From Cyanobium sp. (GTDB lineage Bacteria > Cyanobacteriota > Cyanobacteriia > PCC-6307 > Cyanobiaceae), in NCBI GenBank assembly GCA_014191535.1, contig BJHC01000007.1, positions 1 through 15,717 on the forward strand: a stretch of DNA of 15,717 nt, in the 5' to 3' direction. How positions within the stretch are numbered: position 1 is the first letter of the stretch; the number at the start of each line of letters is the position of its first letter. The translations under genes and the position numbers were made by a program. Under the pieces are notes generated by a model. The model did no database searches, was not told where the DNA came from, and saw only the letters and a list, made by a program, of their open reading frames with translations. Below, one piece after another: positions 5,868-12,290 of the stretch.

Positions 5868-7442
5868 ATGCGGCTGGGTGACACCGGCACGATTCAGCTG
5901 TTGCTGCCGTTTGATGCGGTGACCCAGGCGCAGCTGCGGGCGGTGCGGCCGCGGGGCCACTGGCGCTCCCGGCTCGGTTGCTGGGAGTTTCCGTTGGCGG
6001 CGGCGGCGGTGTTGGAGCGCCAGTTCGGGCAGCGCTTCAGCCTCGAGCCCCCCCTGCCCCAGTGGTTGGCCTGGCTGCGGCAGCCCTTGCCCCCCTTGCC
6101 GCCCCACCGGCACCTGGTGGCCGTGGCGGATCTGGAGCAGCCCCTTCCGGATGGGCGCCAGTTGTTCGCCCATCAGCGGGCTGCGGCGCGTTGGTTGTTG
6201 GCGCGGCGCGGAGCCCTGTTGGCCGACGCCATGGGCCTCGGCAAGACGCTCACGGCCCTGGTGGCCGCTCGGGCCATGGTGCGCGCGGCTGACTGCCGCC
6301 TTGTGGTGATCGCCCCCAGCGGCCTGCATGCCCATTGGCGTCAGGAGGCCGCCGCCCTGCAGCTGCGGCTGGAGCTGCTCAGCTGGGCGCAGCTCCCCGA
6401 GGATCTGCCGGAGGCGGGAACGGTGTTGATCGCTGATGAGGCCCACTTCGCCCAGAACCTCAGCAGCCAGCGCACCCGGGCCTTTCTGCGGTTGAGCCGT
6501 CATCCCCGGTTGCGGGCCGCCTGGCTGCTGACGGGCACCCCGATGAAAAACGGGCGCCCCGCCCAGCTCTTTCCCCTGCTGGCGGCCATTGGCCATCCCC
6601 TGGCCATGGACCAGCGGGCCTTCGAGGAGCGCTACTGCCACGGCCATTGGAGTGAGCGGGGCGGCCAGCGCCAGTGGTACGCCCAGGGGGCGACGCATCT
6701 GGAGGAACTGCGGCGTCTCACCCGGCCGTTGTTGTTGCATCGCCGCAAGCAGGACTGCCTGGATCTGCCGCCGAAGCAGCGCCAGCTGCACCCGGTGCAG
6801 CTCAGCGAGGCTGAGGGGCAGGGGTTTGAGCATCGCCTCAGCCTCACGGTGGAGGACTACCGCCGCCGGGCGGCAGCGGGCCTGGTGCGGCGTGATGCCG
6901 AAGCTCTGGCGGTGTTCACGGCCCTGCGCCAGATCGCCGCCGATTACAAGCTGCCGGCGGCGGCGGCCCTGGTGCAGCGGCTGTTGGCCGACGGAGAAGC
7001 CGTGGTGCTGTTCACCGCCTTTGTGGCGGCGGCGGAGCTGCTGCAGGCCCAGTTGGGGGGTGCCCTGCTGACCGGTCGCCAGCCCGTGGCCGACCGTCAG
7101 CGGCTGGTGGATGGCTTTCAGCGTGGTGAGCAGCCGCTGTTGATCAGCACCTTCGGTACTGGCGGCCTCGGCTTCACCCTGCACCGGGCCCGCCACGTGG
7201 TGCTGCTGGAGCGCCCCTGGACCCCCGGTGACGCCGAGCAGGCTGAGGATCGCTGCCACCGCATCGGCATGGGCGGCATCCTCCACAGCCATTGGATGCA
7301 GCTGGGACTGGCGGATCAGTTGGTGGATGGGCTGATCGCCAGCAAGGCGGAGCGGATTGAGTTGCTGCTGCAGCGTCGCTCTACGGTTTTGGCGCGGCAG
7401 GCGTTACCGGCGATGGTGCGGCAGCTGCTGGCCGATTGGTGA
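5868..7442 (+). CDS. SNF2-family helicase with HARP-like N-terminus
   Basis: A 524-residue superfamily-2 ATPase of the SNF2 class. Motifs in order: Q-motif region QLFAHQRAA (98-106), Walker A DAMGLGKT (120-127), motif Ib region VIAPSGLHAHW (148-157), DEAH (190-193), TGTP (223-226), then in RecA domain 2 LFTAF (381-385), STFGTGGLGFTLHRA (427-441) and QAEDRCHRIG (458-467). The first 55 residues (QLLLPFDAVTQAQLRAVR, then GCWEFPL) resemble the HARP domain of SMARCAL1-type annealing helicases, which rewind forked or bubbled DNA; this is pattern recognition, not a search. The ATG at 5868 was chosen because the similarity begins there; upstream in-frame codons read as non-coding, AT-rich sequence. 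The 3' end overlaps the convergent lipoprotein gene by 62 nt. Its role in repair or fork restart is inferred. Confidence 0.85.
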   Translation: MRLGDTGTIQLLLPFDAVTQAQLRAVRPRGHWRSRLGCWEFPLAAAAVLERQFGQRFSLEPPLPQWLAWLRQPLPPLPPHRHLVAVADLEQPLPDGRQLFAHQRAAARWLLARRGALLADAMGLGKTLTALVAARAMVRAADCRLVVIAPSGLHAHWRQEAAALQLRLELLSWAQLPEDLPEAGTVLIADEAHFAQNLSSQRTRAFLRLSRHPRLRAAWLLTGTPMKNGRPAQLFPLLAAIGHPLAMDQRAFEERYCHGHWSERGGQRQWYAQGATHLEELRRLTRPLLLHRRKQDCLDLPPKQRQLHPVQLSEAEGQGFEHRLSLTVEDYRRRAAAGLVRRDAEALAVFTALRQIAADYKLPAAAALVQRLLADGEAVVLFTAFVAAAELLQAQLGGALLTGRQPVADRQRLVDGFQRGEQPLLISTFGTGGLGFTLHRARHVVLLERPWTPGDAEQAEDRCHRIGMGGILHSHWMQLGLADQLVDGLIASKAERIELLLQRRSTVLARQALPAMVRQLLADW

Positions 7443-7815
7443 GCCGCTCGCAGCTTCGCTGGCGCAGGCTGATCTCGTCGGCGAGAACGCGATCGGGCGG
7501 TGGACCCTGTTTGGGGTCGCTCCGATGGGCCTTCCGCTGCTGCTCCAGCAGCTCAGCGGCCTTGAAGCTGTCGCGGCAGGCGGCGGCGTTGTTGCCCGTC
7601 AGGCTGTAGAGGAGGGAGCGGTCGTTGCGGGGTTGCGGATCGTCAGGCAGCGCGGTCACCACGGCGTTGCAGCGCTGCAGGGCCGCATCGAGCTCATCGA
7701 TCTGCACCTTGCGCAGACAATCTCCCGGGGCGGCGACCCGTTGGCCCGGTTCCGGCGGGGCGCTGACGCAGCCCCCCACCAACAGGGCCAGTCCCAGGGC
7801 GAGGGATCGCTTAAT
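7381..7815 (-). CDS. Lipoprotein with TPR-like segment; start codon uncertain (ATT?)
   Basis: The protein has a classic lipoprotein signal, IKRSLALGLALLVGGC, with the lipid-modified Cys at residue 16 when read from ATT 7815. A mature cysteine-containing region follows (further Cys at 33, 49, 80, 122), with a stretch (about 43-90: ALPDDPQPRNDRSLLYSLTG, then FKAAEL) that looks like a single tetratricopeptide-type helix pair, and a Pro/Ala-rich tail. It is likely anchored in a membrane facing the periplasm. No ATG, GTG or TTG begins the signal peptide. The ATT codon overlaps the TAA of the upstream gene (ATTAA). In-frame GTG codons at 7884 and 7962 would put the start inside the upstream gene and give a long Pro/Ala-rich n-region. 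The last 62 nt overlap the helicase gene end antiparallel. Family not recognised. Confidence 0.7.
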   Translation of the reverse strand: MKRSLALGLALLVGGCVSAPPEPGQRVAAPGDCLRKVQIDELDAALQRCNAVVTALPDDPQPRNDRSLLYSLTGNNAAACRDSFKAAELLEQQRKAHRSDPKQGPPPDRVLADEISLRQRSCERLTNRPAAAAPSPVTPAAPKP

Positions 7816-8266
7816 AGGCGTAGCGATCGCGCGGCCCGGCCGCTGCGGCCGGGTTGCTGGCGGATGTGCTGGCGGCGGTGCCACTGGAGGCCGTTGTGGT
7901 GCCCGTGCTGGAGCCCTCAGCAGCCTGTTTCTGACGATTGACCGTGTTGGTGTAGAGGTCACCGAGGTACTTGCCGCAGTCGGGGAAGCTGCCGGGGTTG
8001 TTCACCACGGCCTCCGTGATCATCACCGCCGCGTGCTCCGGGGAGGTTTTGAACAGTGAGGCGCTCTGGCGTTTGATCAGGGCGTAGGCCGCGGTCCAGC
8101 TCACGTCGTGGCTGTTGCCGGAGCTGCGCATGGTGCAGTACACGCGGGCCCCCTTGGCGCCGGGGGAGCTGAGGTCGACCCCTTGGGCCGCCGCGGGATT
8201 GACGGACCACCCGGCCCACCCCAACAGGGCCAGAGCCAGCAGGCGGACTGGTTGGAGACGGGCCAT
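7811..8266 (-). CDS. Secreted conserved cyanobacterial protein (possibly DUF6554)
   Basis: A 151-residue protein. The signal peptide is residues 1-28 (MARLQPVRLLALALLGW onwards, cleavage near AAAQ). The mature core (about 38-110) has two cysteines (Cys44 in ARVYCTMRSSG and Cys97 in FPDCGKYLGDLY) and the segments VSWTAAYALIKRQSASLFKT and PEHAAVMITEAVVNNPGSFP. A low-complexity Ser/Thr/Ala tail follows. I believe this belongs to a picocyanobacterial family catalogued as a domain of unknown function (DUF6554, from memory). ATG 8266 is chosen because the signal peptide starts there. It lies 47 nt downstream of the AbrB-like gene and directly abuts the lipoprotein gene, so the three probably form one transcript. 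A periplasmic location is inferred; function unknown. Confidence 0.8.
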   Translation of the reverse strand: MARLQPVRLLALALLGWAGWSVNPAAAQGVDLSSPGAKGARVYCTMRSSGNSHDVSWTAAYALIKRQSASLFKTSPEHAAVMITEAVVNNPGSFPDCGKYLGDLYTNTVNRQKQAAEGSSTGTTTASSGTAASTSASNPAAAAGPRDRYAY

Positions 8267-8313
8267 CGGATCAGGGTGAAGCGTGGCGCCCAAGGTAACG
8301 AGGGTGGACGCAG

Positions 8314-8829
8314 TCATCCAGGGGGTATTGCAGGACCCACCAGCAGGCGCACCGTGATCGGCAGCACCAGCAACACGGTGATCAGGCGCACCGCATGCAG
8401 GGCGGCCACCGAAGCCCCCACGCCGAATTCGGCCCCCACCAGGCTCATGCCGCTGATGCCTCCGGGGGCGGCCCCCAGCAGGGCCACCAGGGGGTCCATG
8501 CCCAGCAGCCGGCTGCACAGCAGCCCCACCAGCAGGCCGGCGGCGATCAGGGTGAGGGTGATCAACAGCGCCGGTTTCCACAGCTGGCGGAGTTCGGTGA
8601 GGGCCGCGCTGGTGAGGCTGGTGCCGATCACGGTGCCGATGCCGATTTCCAGGGCCGTGCGGGTGCCCAGCGGCCATTGGGCCAGGTCCAGCCGGCCGCT
8701 CAGGCTCACCAGCCCCGCCCCCAGCAGCGCTCCGGCCAGGGGTGCCGCGGGGATGCCCGTGCGCAGGGCCAGCAGGCCACCCCCCAGGCCGGCCAGCAAA
8801 TAGGCCAGCAGGTGCAGGGGGGCGCTCAT
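8314..8829 (-). CDS. AbrB-family membrane protein, single-repeat form
   Basis: A 171-residue integral membrane protein with about five hydrophobic helices. The signature APGGISGMSLVGAEFGVGAS (121-140), followed by VAALHAVRLITVLLVLP, is diagnostic of the AbrB family (PF05145; not the DNA-binding AbrB regulator), whose members are proposed ammonia monooxygenase-associated or regulatory transporters without a firm substrate. Typical members have about 350 residues with two copies of the unit; this one has a single copy and so may act as a dimer. I chose ATG 8829 (MSAPLHLLAYLLAG), which starts at the first helix. ATG 8889 would add 20 polar residues and leave only 23 nt to the divergent gene at 8913. 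It probably heads the minus-strand run down to the lipoprotein gene. Confidence 0.82.
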   Translation of the reverse strand: MSAPLHLLAYLLAGLGGGLLALRTGIPAAPLAGALLGAGLVSLSGRLDLAQWPLGTRTALEIGIGTVIGTSLTSAALTELRQLWKPALLITLTLIAAGLLVGLLCSRLLGMDPLVALLGAAPGGISGMSLVGAEFGVGASVAALHAVRLITVLLVLPITVRLLVGPAIPPG

Positions 8830-8912
8830 GGCGATGGCCTCGATCACCGCCGAAGTCTGCTGGCTGGTGATGGATTTCTGTGGTGTCATCGGGGGCAGTT
8901 GACCCAGTCCCC

Positions 8913-9218
8913 ATGTCCGGCGAATCGGTGTCCTTCCGGATCACCCGCACCACGGAGGATTTGGCCCAGACCGTGGCCGCCCTGTCGCAACGGCTGCTGA
9001 AGCTGGAGCAGCGCCTCGGCGCCATGCAACTGCAGGTGGATCAGCTGGGCGGCCAGCCCGAGGCGGACCCCGATGATCTGCGGCGCCTCGACCAGGTGTC
9101 GGCGCTGCTGGCCGATTGCCGCAGCCTGCTGGAGCAACCGATGGAGGGCAGCGAGACGCCGTCGGCGGCTGAACCCCTGTGGCGGGATGACCACACGGAG
9201 GATGATCTGGCCGCGTGA
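8913..9218 (+). CDS. Small coiled-coil hypothetical protein
   Basis: A 101-residue protein, mostly charged and alpha-helical. Residues about 14-46 (TEDLAQTVAALSQRLLKLEQ onward) have a heptad-like spacing of leucines expected of a coiled coil. A second helix (56-76) and an acidic tail (91-101) follow. There is no signal peptide or membrane helix. ATG 8913 is preferred over the GTG/ATG codons upstream because the preceding in-frame residues overlap the AbrB-like leader and look non-coding. It is followed 39 nt later by another small gene on the same strand. I do not recognise a named family; a cytoplasmic, oligomer-forming role is the most that can be inferred. Confidence 0.72.
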   Translation: MSGESVSFRITRTTEDLAQTVAALSQRLLKLEQRLGAMQLQVDQLGGQPEADPDDLRRLDQVSALLADCRSLLEQPMEGSETPSAAEPLWRDDHTEDDLAA

Positions 9219-9257
9219 TGCCTTGCCAGCGGTGACACAATGGGAAGAAAGCGAACC

Positions 9258-9479
9258 ATGGCCTTCCCCACCAGCCATCGCCCCGCTGCCACACCGGCTT
9301 GCCAGACCGCAGGCCCCGGATCATTCCCGAACCGCGCCTACGCCGAGGGTGGTCACCAGCTCGAGAAGCTGGAATTCGCCCTGGCCGTAGCCATCACCCG
9401 GGGTGATGCCCAACGCATCGATCAACTCCGCGCCCAGATCGCTGAACTGGGTGGAAACCGCGAAGAGCCCGGCACCTGA
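9258..9479 (+). CDS. Small conserved hypothetical protein (ALAVAITRGD family)
   Basis: A 73-residue protein with a disordered Pro/Ala N-terminus and a well-formed C-terminal helical hairpin: GGHQLEKLEFALAVAITRGD, then a second helix, then AELGGNREEPGT. I recall close relatives of this C-terminus in Prochlorococcus and Synechococcus, but no function is assigned. ATG 9258 has the purine-rich GGGAAGAAAG just upstream as a plausible ribosome site; an ATG at 9240 would add six residues (MGRKRT) encoded by that same purine run. The gene is followed by a strong 13-bp hairpin. Confidence 0.75.
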   Translation: MAFPTSHRPAATPACQTAGPGSFPNRAYAEGGHQLEKLEFALAVAITRGDAQRIDQLRAQIAELGGNREEPGT

Positions 9480-9497
9480 GCAGCCTCTGTGCTGATT

Positions 9498-9531
9498 CGA
9501 TGATGGCTGGTGTCACCTCCAGCCATCATCG
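9498..9531 (+). terminator. Perfect 13-bp hairpin after the small gene
   Basis: CGATGATGGCTGG (9498-9510) and CCAGCCATCATCG (9519-9531) form a perfect 13-bp stem with an 8-nt loop, 19 nt after the stop at 9479. There is no U-tract on either strand, so it may be a Rho-independent-like terminator of poor type, a stabilising 3' stem, or an operator for the next gene, whose candidate -10 TACGAT (9543-9548) lies just downstream. Confidence 0.55.
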
Positions 9532-9570
9532 GCAGTGCGGGGTACGATCGATCCACGCTCTGAATCCGGC

Positions 9571-9780
9571 ATGCAAGCGACTCGCCAGGCGCCCGCACCA
9601 GCGGCCCGTCGCGACGAACTGCTGAAAGAAGCTGCCGGTTATGAAGCCGTTGCGGAAGCTGCTGCTGCGGCAGGCGAGTTGGATGTGGCTGGGCGCGCCA
9701 TTCTTCAGGCGTTGGATTGTGAGCGCCGCGCCGGAAGTGTGGGACCTCAGGTGTTGCAACTGATCAAACCTCGGGCTTGA
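9571..9780 (+). CDS. Small Ala-rich helical hypothetical protein
   Basis: A 69-residue protein. It contains an Arg/Ala N-terminus, then two predicted helices: RRDELLKEAAGYEAVAEAAA and LDVAGRAILQALDCERRAG. The pattern is reminiscent of a single helical-hairpin (TPR-like) repeat, with one Cys and a basic end (LIKPRA). There is no signal peptide. ATG 9571 is preferred over the ATG at 9535, which would place the coding start within the promoter-like sequence TACGAT. It is the third of three small plus-strand genes between the AbrB-like gene and the tRNA, and is transcribed toward the tRNA. I recall similar short proteins from picocyanobacteria but no function. Confidence 0.68.
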   Translation: MQATRQAPAPAARRDELLKEAAGYEAVAEAAAAAGELDVAGRAILQALDCERRAGSVGPQVLQLIKPRA

Positions 9781-9797
9781 TTAGTTAGTTTTTGTTT
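9760..9797 (+). terminator. Rho-independent terminator candidate
   Basis: CTGATCAA (9760-9767) pairs with TTGATTAG (9777-9784), eight pairs with one G-U, around a 9-nt loop, followed by the T-rich run TTAGTTTTTGTTT. It overlaps the stop codon of the 69-residue gene and would end transcription before it runs antisense into the tRNA. Confidence 0.5.
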
Positions 9798-9808
9798 GAT
9801 GACTTGCA

Positions 9809-9880
9809 AGCGGGTGACCGGGCTCGAACCGGCGACGTTCAGCTTGGGAAGCTGACATTCTACCACTGAATTACACCCGC
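9809..9880 (-). tRNA. tRNA-Gly (anticodon CCC)
   Basis: On the minus strand the sequence folds as a full cloverleaf: acceptor GCGGGTG/CACCCGC with discriminator T, D arm ATTC-AGTGGTA-GAAT, anticodon stem TCAGC/GCTGA with loop TTCCCAA (anticodon CCC, reading GGG), a 5-nt variable loop, and T arm GCCGG-TTCGAGC-CCGGT. No 3' CCA is encoded. It lies just downstream of the aminotransferase gene, and its mature 5' end is immediately preceded by a terminator-like hairpin plus ATTTT. Confidence 0.97.
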
Positions 9881-9913
9881 AAAATGCAAGGAACTACATC
9901 AGCAGTTCCTTGC
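9881..9913 (-). terminator. Terminator-like hairpin after the aminotransferase gene
   Basis: On the minus strand GCAAGGAACT and AGTTCCTTGC form a perfect 10-bp stem with an 8-nt loop, followed by ATTTT. It starts 11 nt after the aminotransferase stop. Its short U-tract ends exactly at the first base of the mature tRNA-Gly. Confidence 0.7.
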
Positions 9914-9924
9914 TGCACTGCAGA

Positions 9925-11076
9925 TTAGCGGGCGAGGGCGGCGGCGCAGGCGGCGACCCCGGCTCCCGGGGTGCCCTTGTGCAGGCCGAGCTCCTGCAGG
10001 GTGGCCTCGATGGCGGCCACGGCCGTGAGCACATCGCGATCGCAGACGAAGCCCAGGTGGCCGATGCGGAACACGTGCCCCTTGAGGTGGTCCTGACCGC
10101 CCGCCAGCAGGATGTCGAACCGCTCTTTCACGGTCTTGCGCAGGCTCTCGGCGTCGATTCCCTGCGGTGCCACGGCGGTGATCGCCGGGCTGCCGTGCCC
10201 TGCAGCGGCGTAGAGGGGTAGGCCGATGGCATGCATCCCGGCTTGGGCGGCGGCCCGGTGACGGGCGTGGCGGGCAAAGATCGCCTCCAGGCCCTCCGCC
10301 TGCATCATCTCCAGGGCCGCCTGCAGGGCGAAGTACAGGTTGATCGCGGGGGTGAAGGGGTTGCTGTCCGCATGGGCCGATTTGCGGTACTTGCCGAGAT
10401 CCAGATAGAACTTCGGCAGGTCGGAGCGCTCATAGGCGGCCCAGGCCCGCTCACTCACGGCCACGAAGGCGAGGCCCGGCGGCATCATGTAGCCCTTCTG
10501 GGAGCCGGAGCCGATCACGTCGATGCCCCAGGCATCCATCGGCACGCTGCAGGCCCCCAGGCTGGTGACGCAGTCGGCGATGGTGAGGGCCGTGCCGTGG
10601 GCCTTCACATGGCGGGCGATGCTTTCCAGGTCGTTGATCACCCCGGTGGAGGTCTCCGAGTGGGTGAGGATCACGGCCTTGATGGCCTTGGCGCTGTCGG
10701 CCTCCAGGGCGGCGCGGAAGGCTTCCGGATCCAGGGGTTGGCCCCACTCGGCCTTGATCACCTGCACGTCCAGGCCATAGGCCTTGGCCACCTTCACCCA
10801 GCGCTCACCGAATTTGCCGTTGTCCCCGCAGAGCACCTTGTCGCCGCGGCTCAGCACGTTGATGATGCCGGCCTCCATGGCGGCGGTGCCGCTGCCGGTG
10901 ATCACCAGCACGTCGTTCTTGGTCTGATGCAGCCACTGCAGTTGCTCGGTGGTGCGGCGCACGATCTTTTGGAAGTCGGCGCTGCGGTGCCCGATCGGGT
11001 GCCGGGCCATGGCCTGCAGGACGGTTTCCGGCACCGGGGTCGGGCCCGGAATCATCAGAGTGAGTTTGTCCTGCAT
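9925..11076 (-). CDS. Alanine/serine-glyoxylate aminotransferase family protein
   Basis: A 383-residue fold-type I PLP enzyme. MLIPGPTPV-like start (LTLMIPGPTPVPE, 6-17), GHRSADF (29-35), VLVITGSGTAAMEAG (56-70), HSETSTG (139-145), cofactor-binding Asp168 (IADCVTS), and the PLP lysine Lys194 in GSGSQKGYMMPPGLAF are all in place; FRIGHLGF near the C-terminus is also characteristic. The family transfers amino groups from alanine or serine to glyoxylate, which in cyanobacteria serves photorespiratory glycolate recycling; members are often mislabelled as the small subunit of a soluble hydrogenase. Exact donor is not decidable here. ATG 11076 (MQDKLTLMIPGP) fits the family; an upstream in-frame GTG at 11118 adds 14 residues without family similarity. 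It diverges from cbiD. Confidence 0.92.
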   Translation of the reverse strand: MQDKLTLMIPGPTPVPETVLQAMARHPIGHRSADFQKIVRRTTEQLQWLHQTKNDVLVITGSGTAAMEAGIINVLSRGDKVLCGDNGKFGERWVKVAKAYGLDVQVIKAEWGQPLDPEAFRAALEADSAKAIKAVILTHSETSTGVINDLESIARHVKAHGTALTIADCVTSLGACSVPMDAWGIDVIGSGSQKGYMMPPGLAFVAVSERAWAAYERSDLPKFYLDLGKYRKSAHADSNPFTPAINLYFALQAALEMMQAEGLEAIFARHARHRAAAQAGMHAIGLPLYAAAGHGSPAITAVAPQGIDAESLRKTVKERFDILLAGGQDHLKGHVFRIGHLGFVCDRDVLTAVAAIEATLQELGLHKGTPGAGVAACAAALAR

Positions 11077-11159
11077 GGAAGAGGCTGGTGGTGCGCTGTG
11101 GGGCCGGTGGGCGGCCAATCCACCACCTTAAAAAATGACCTTCATCCAGGCCGCCGTTG
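11077..11159. promoter_or_regulatory. Divergent intergenic region, aminotransferase / cbiD
   Basis: The 83 nt between the two divergent starts contain a conspicuous AT stretch, TTAAAAAAT (11129-11137), in otherwise GC-rich sequence, about 23 nt before the cbiD ATG. It is the only candidate -10 region for cbiD; no convincing -35 is seen for either direction. The GGTGG...CCACC repeat just upstream could form a small stem. Confidence 0.3.
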
Positions 11160-12290
11160 ATGGCTGAACCGGGCTTCACCCTGCCGGTGTGGCTGACGGC
11201 GGCGGCCGTCGCGGCCCTGGGCCCCCTGCTCGATCAGCCGTTTGAGCCGCGCCCCTTGCTGCAGCTGCGGCCCGACGACCCCTCGGCCTCTCCGGTGCCC
11301 GTGCCGGTGGAGGCCGCCGCTCGGCTCGCTGGGGATCGAGCCCTGGGGATGGCCCGCTGTGAGCCCGGCGACGGCTTGGATCTCACCCGCGGCTTGCCCG
11401 TGTGGGTGGAGGCCCGTTGGGCTGCGCCCATGCCAGGGGCCGCTTGGCTGCAGCTGGAGCCGGGTGAGGGGGTGGGCGTCAGCGCGGAGACCGGCGCCGC
11501 CTGCCTTTCCGCCTATGCCCGGCAGCTGCTGGAGTGCAACCTGCGGCCGCGGGTGCCGGAAGGGCGCACCCTGGTGTTGCGCATCACCCTGCCGGGGGGG
11601 CGAGGGCTGGCCCAACGCACCAGCAATGCCGCCTTCGGCGTGGTGGACGGCCTGGCCCTGATCGGCACCCAGGCGGAGGTGCAACGCAGCGCCGATCCCG
11701 ATCAGTTGGCCCGGGCCCTCGAGCAGCTGCGCCACCGGGCCCAGGATCCCGCCTGCGGCGGGGATCTGGTGTTGGTGATCGGGGAGAACGGCCTGGAGTT
11801 GGCCCCCCGGATGGGGCTGCCGCCGGCGCTGCTGCTCAAGGCCGGGAACTGGATCGGCCCGCTGCTGGTGGCGGCGGCGGAGCAGGGGCTGCGGCGCCTG
11901 CTGCTGTTCGGCTACCAGGGCAAGTTGATCAAGCTGGCGGGGGGCATCTTCCACACCCACCACCATCTGGCGGATGGCCGCCTGGAGGTGCTCACCTGCC
12001 AGGGGGCCCTGCAGGGGTTGCCGCTGGAGCAACTGCAGGGGCTGGCCACGGCCGCGAGTGTGGAGGAGGCCCTGCAGCGCTTGGCGGCCTGGGATGCCGA
12101 TGCGGCCGGGGCCCTGCGCCACCGGGTGGCCGCCGCGGTGGAGCAGCGCAGCCGCGCCTATCTGGCCCGCCATGGTCAGCACGATCTGCAGGTGGGGGCG
12201 GTGCTGTTTGACCGCAGCCGTCAGATCTGCGCCATGGGTCCGGAGGGGCAATCCTTGCTGCAGCGCCTCCAGGACCGAGATCTAGGGTGA
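11160..12290 (+). CDS. cbiD: Cobalt-precorrin-5B (C1)-methyltransferase CbiD
   Basis: CbiD methylates C-1 of cobalt-precorrin-5B with S-adenosylmethionine in the anaerobic cobamide (pseudocobalamin) pathway. The 376 residues are near the family length. The N-terminal [16 protein letters not shown] corresponds to the family's GxTxxxxAxAAxxAA opening in its cyanobacterial form. Further family segments are [20 protein letters not shown] (132-151), [48 protein letters not shown] with the [10 protein letters not shown] patch, and a helical C-terminus. ATG 11160 is preferred over the adjacent TTG 11157. The stop overlaps the guaA GTG (GTGA), implying a shared transcript and coupled translation. A GT-rich, signal-less protein: cytoplasmic. 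Confidence 0.92.
   Translation: MAEPGFTLPVWLTAAAVAALGPLLDQPFEPRPLLQLRPDDPSASPVPVPVEAAARLAGDRALGMARCEPGDGLDLTRGLPVWVEARWAAPMPGAAWLQLEPGEGVGVSAETGAACLSAYARQLLECNLRPRVPEGRTLVLRITLPGGRGLAQRTSNAAFGVVDGLALIGTQAEVQRSADPDQLARALEQLRHRAQDPACGGDLVLVIGENGLELAPRMGLPPALLLKAGNWIGPLLVAAAEQGLRRLLLFGYQGKLIKLAGGIFHTHHHLADGRLEVLTCQGALQGLPLEQLQGLATAASVEEALQRLAAWDADAAGALRHRVAAAVEQRSRAYLARHGQHDLQVGAVLFDRSRQICAMGPEGQSLLQRLQDRDLG

Noticed and set aside
5998..6010. GGC-type trinucleotide run near the helicase start
   Set aside because: It encodes a short alanine helix within the helicase N-terminus; too short to be a functional repeat array.
5751..7292. Minus-strand open frame of 513 codons opposite the helicase
   Set aside because: Every SNF2 motif is on the plus strand; the antisense product is low-complexity Gln/Gly/Arg typical of shadow frames in high-GC DNA.
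7823..7830. GCGATCGC, the cyanobacterial HIP1 octamer (also at 10036-10043)
   Set aside because: Only two copies were found, not clearly above what is expected by chance in DNA of this GC content, so no HIP1 enrichment is claimed.
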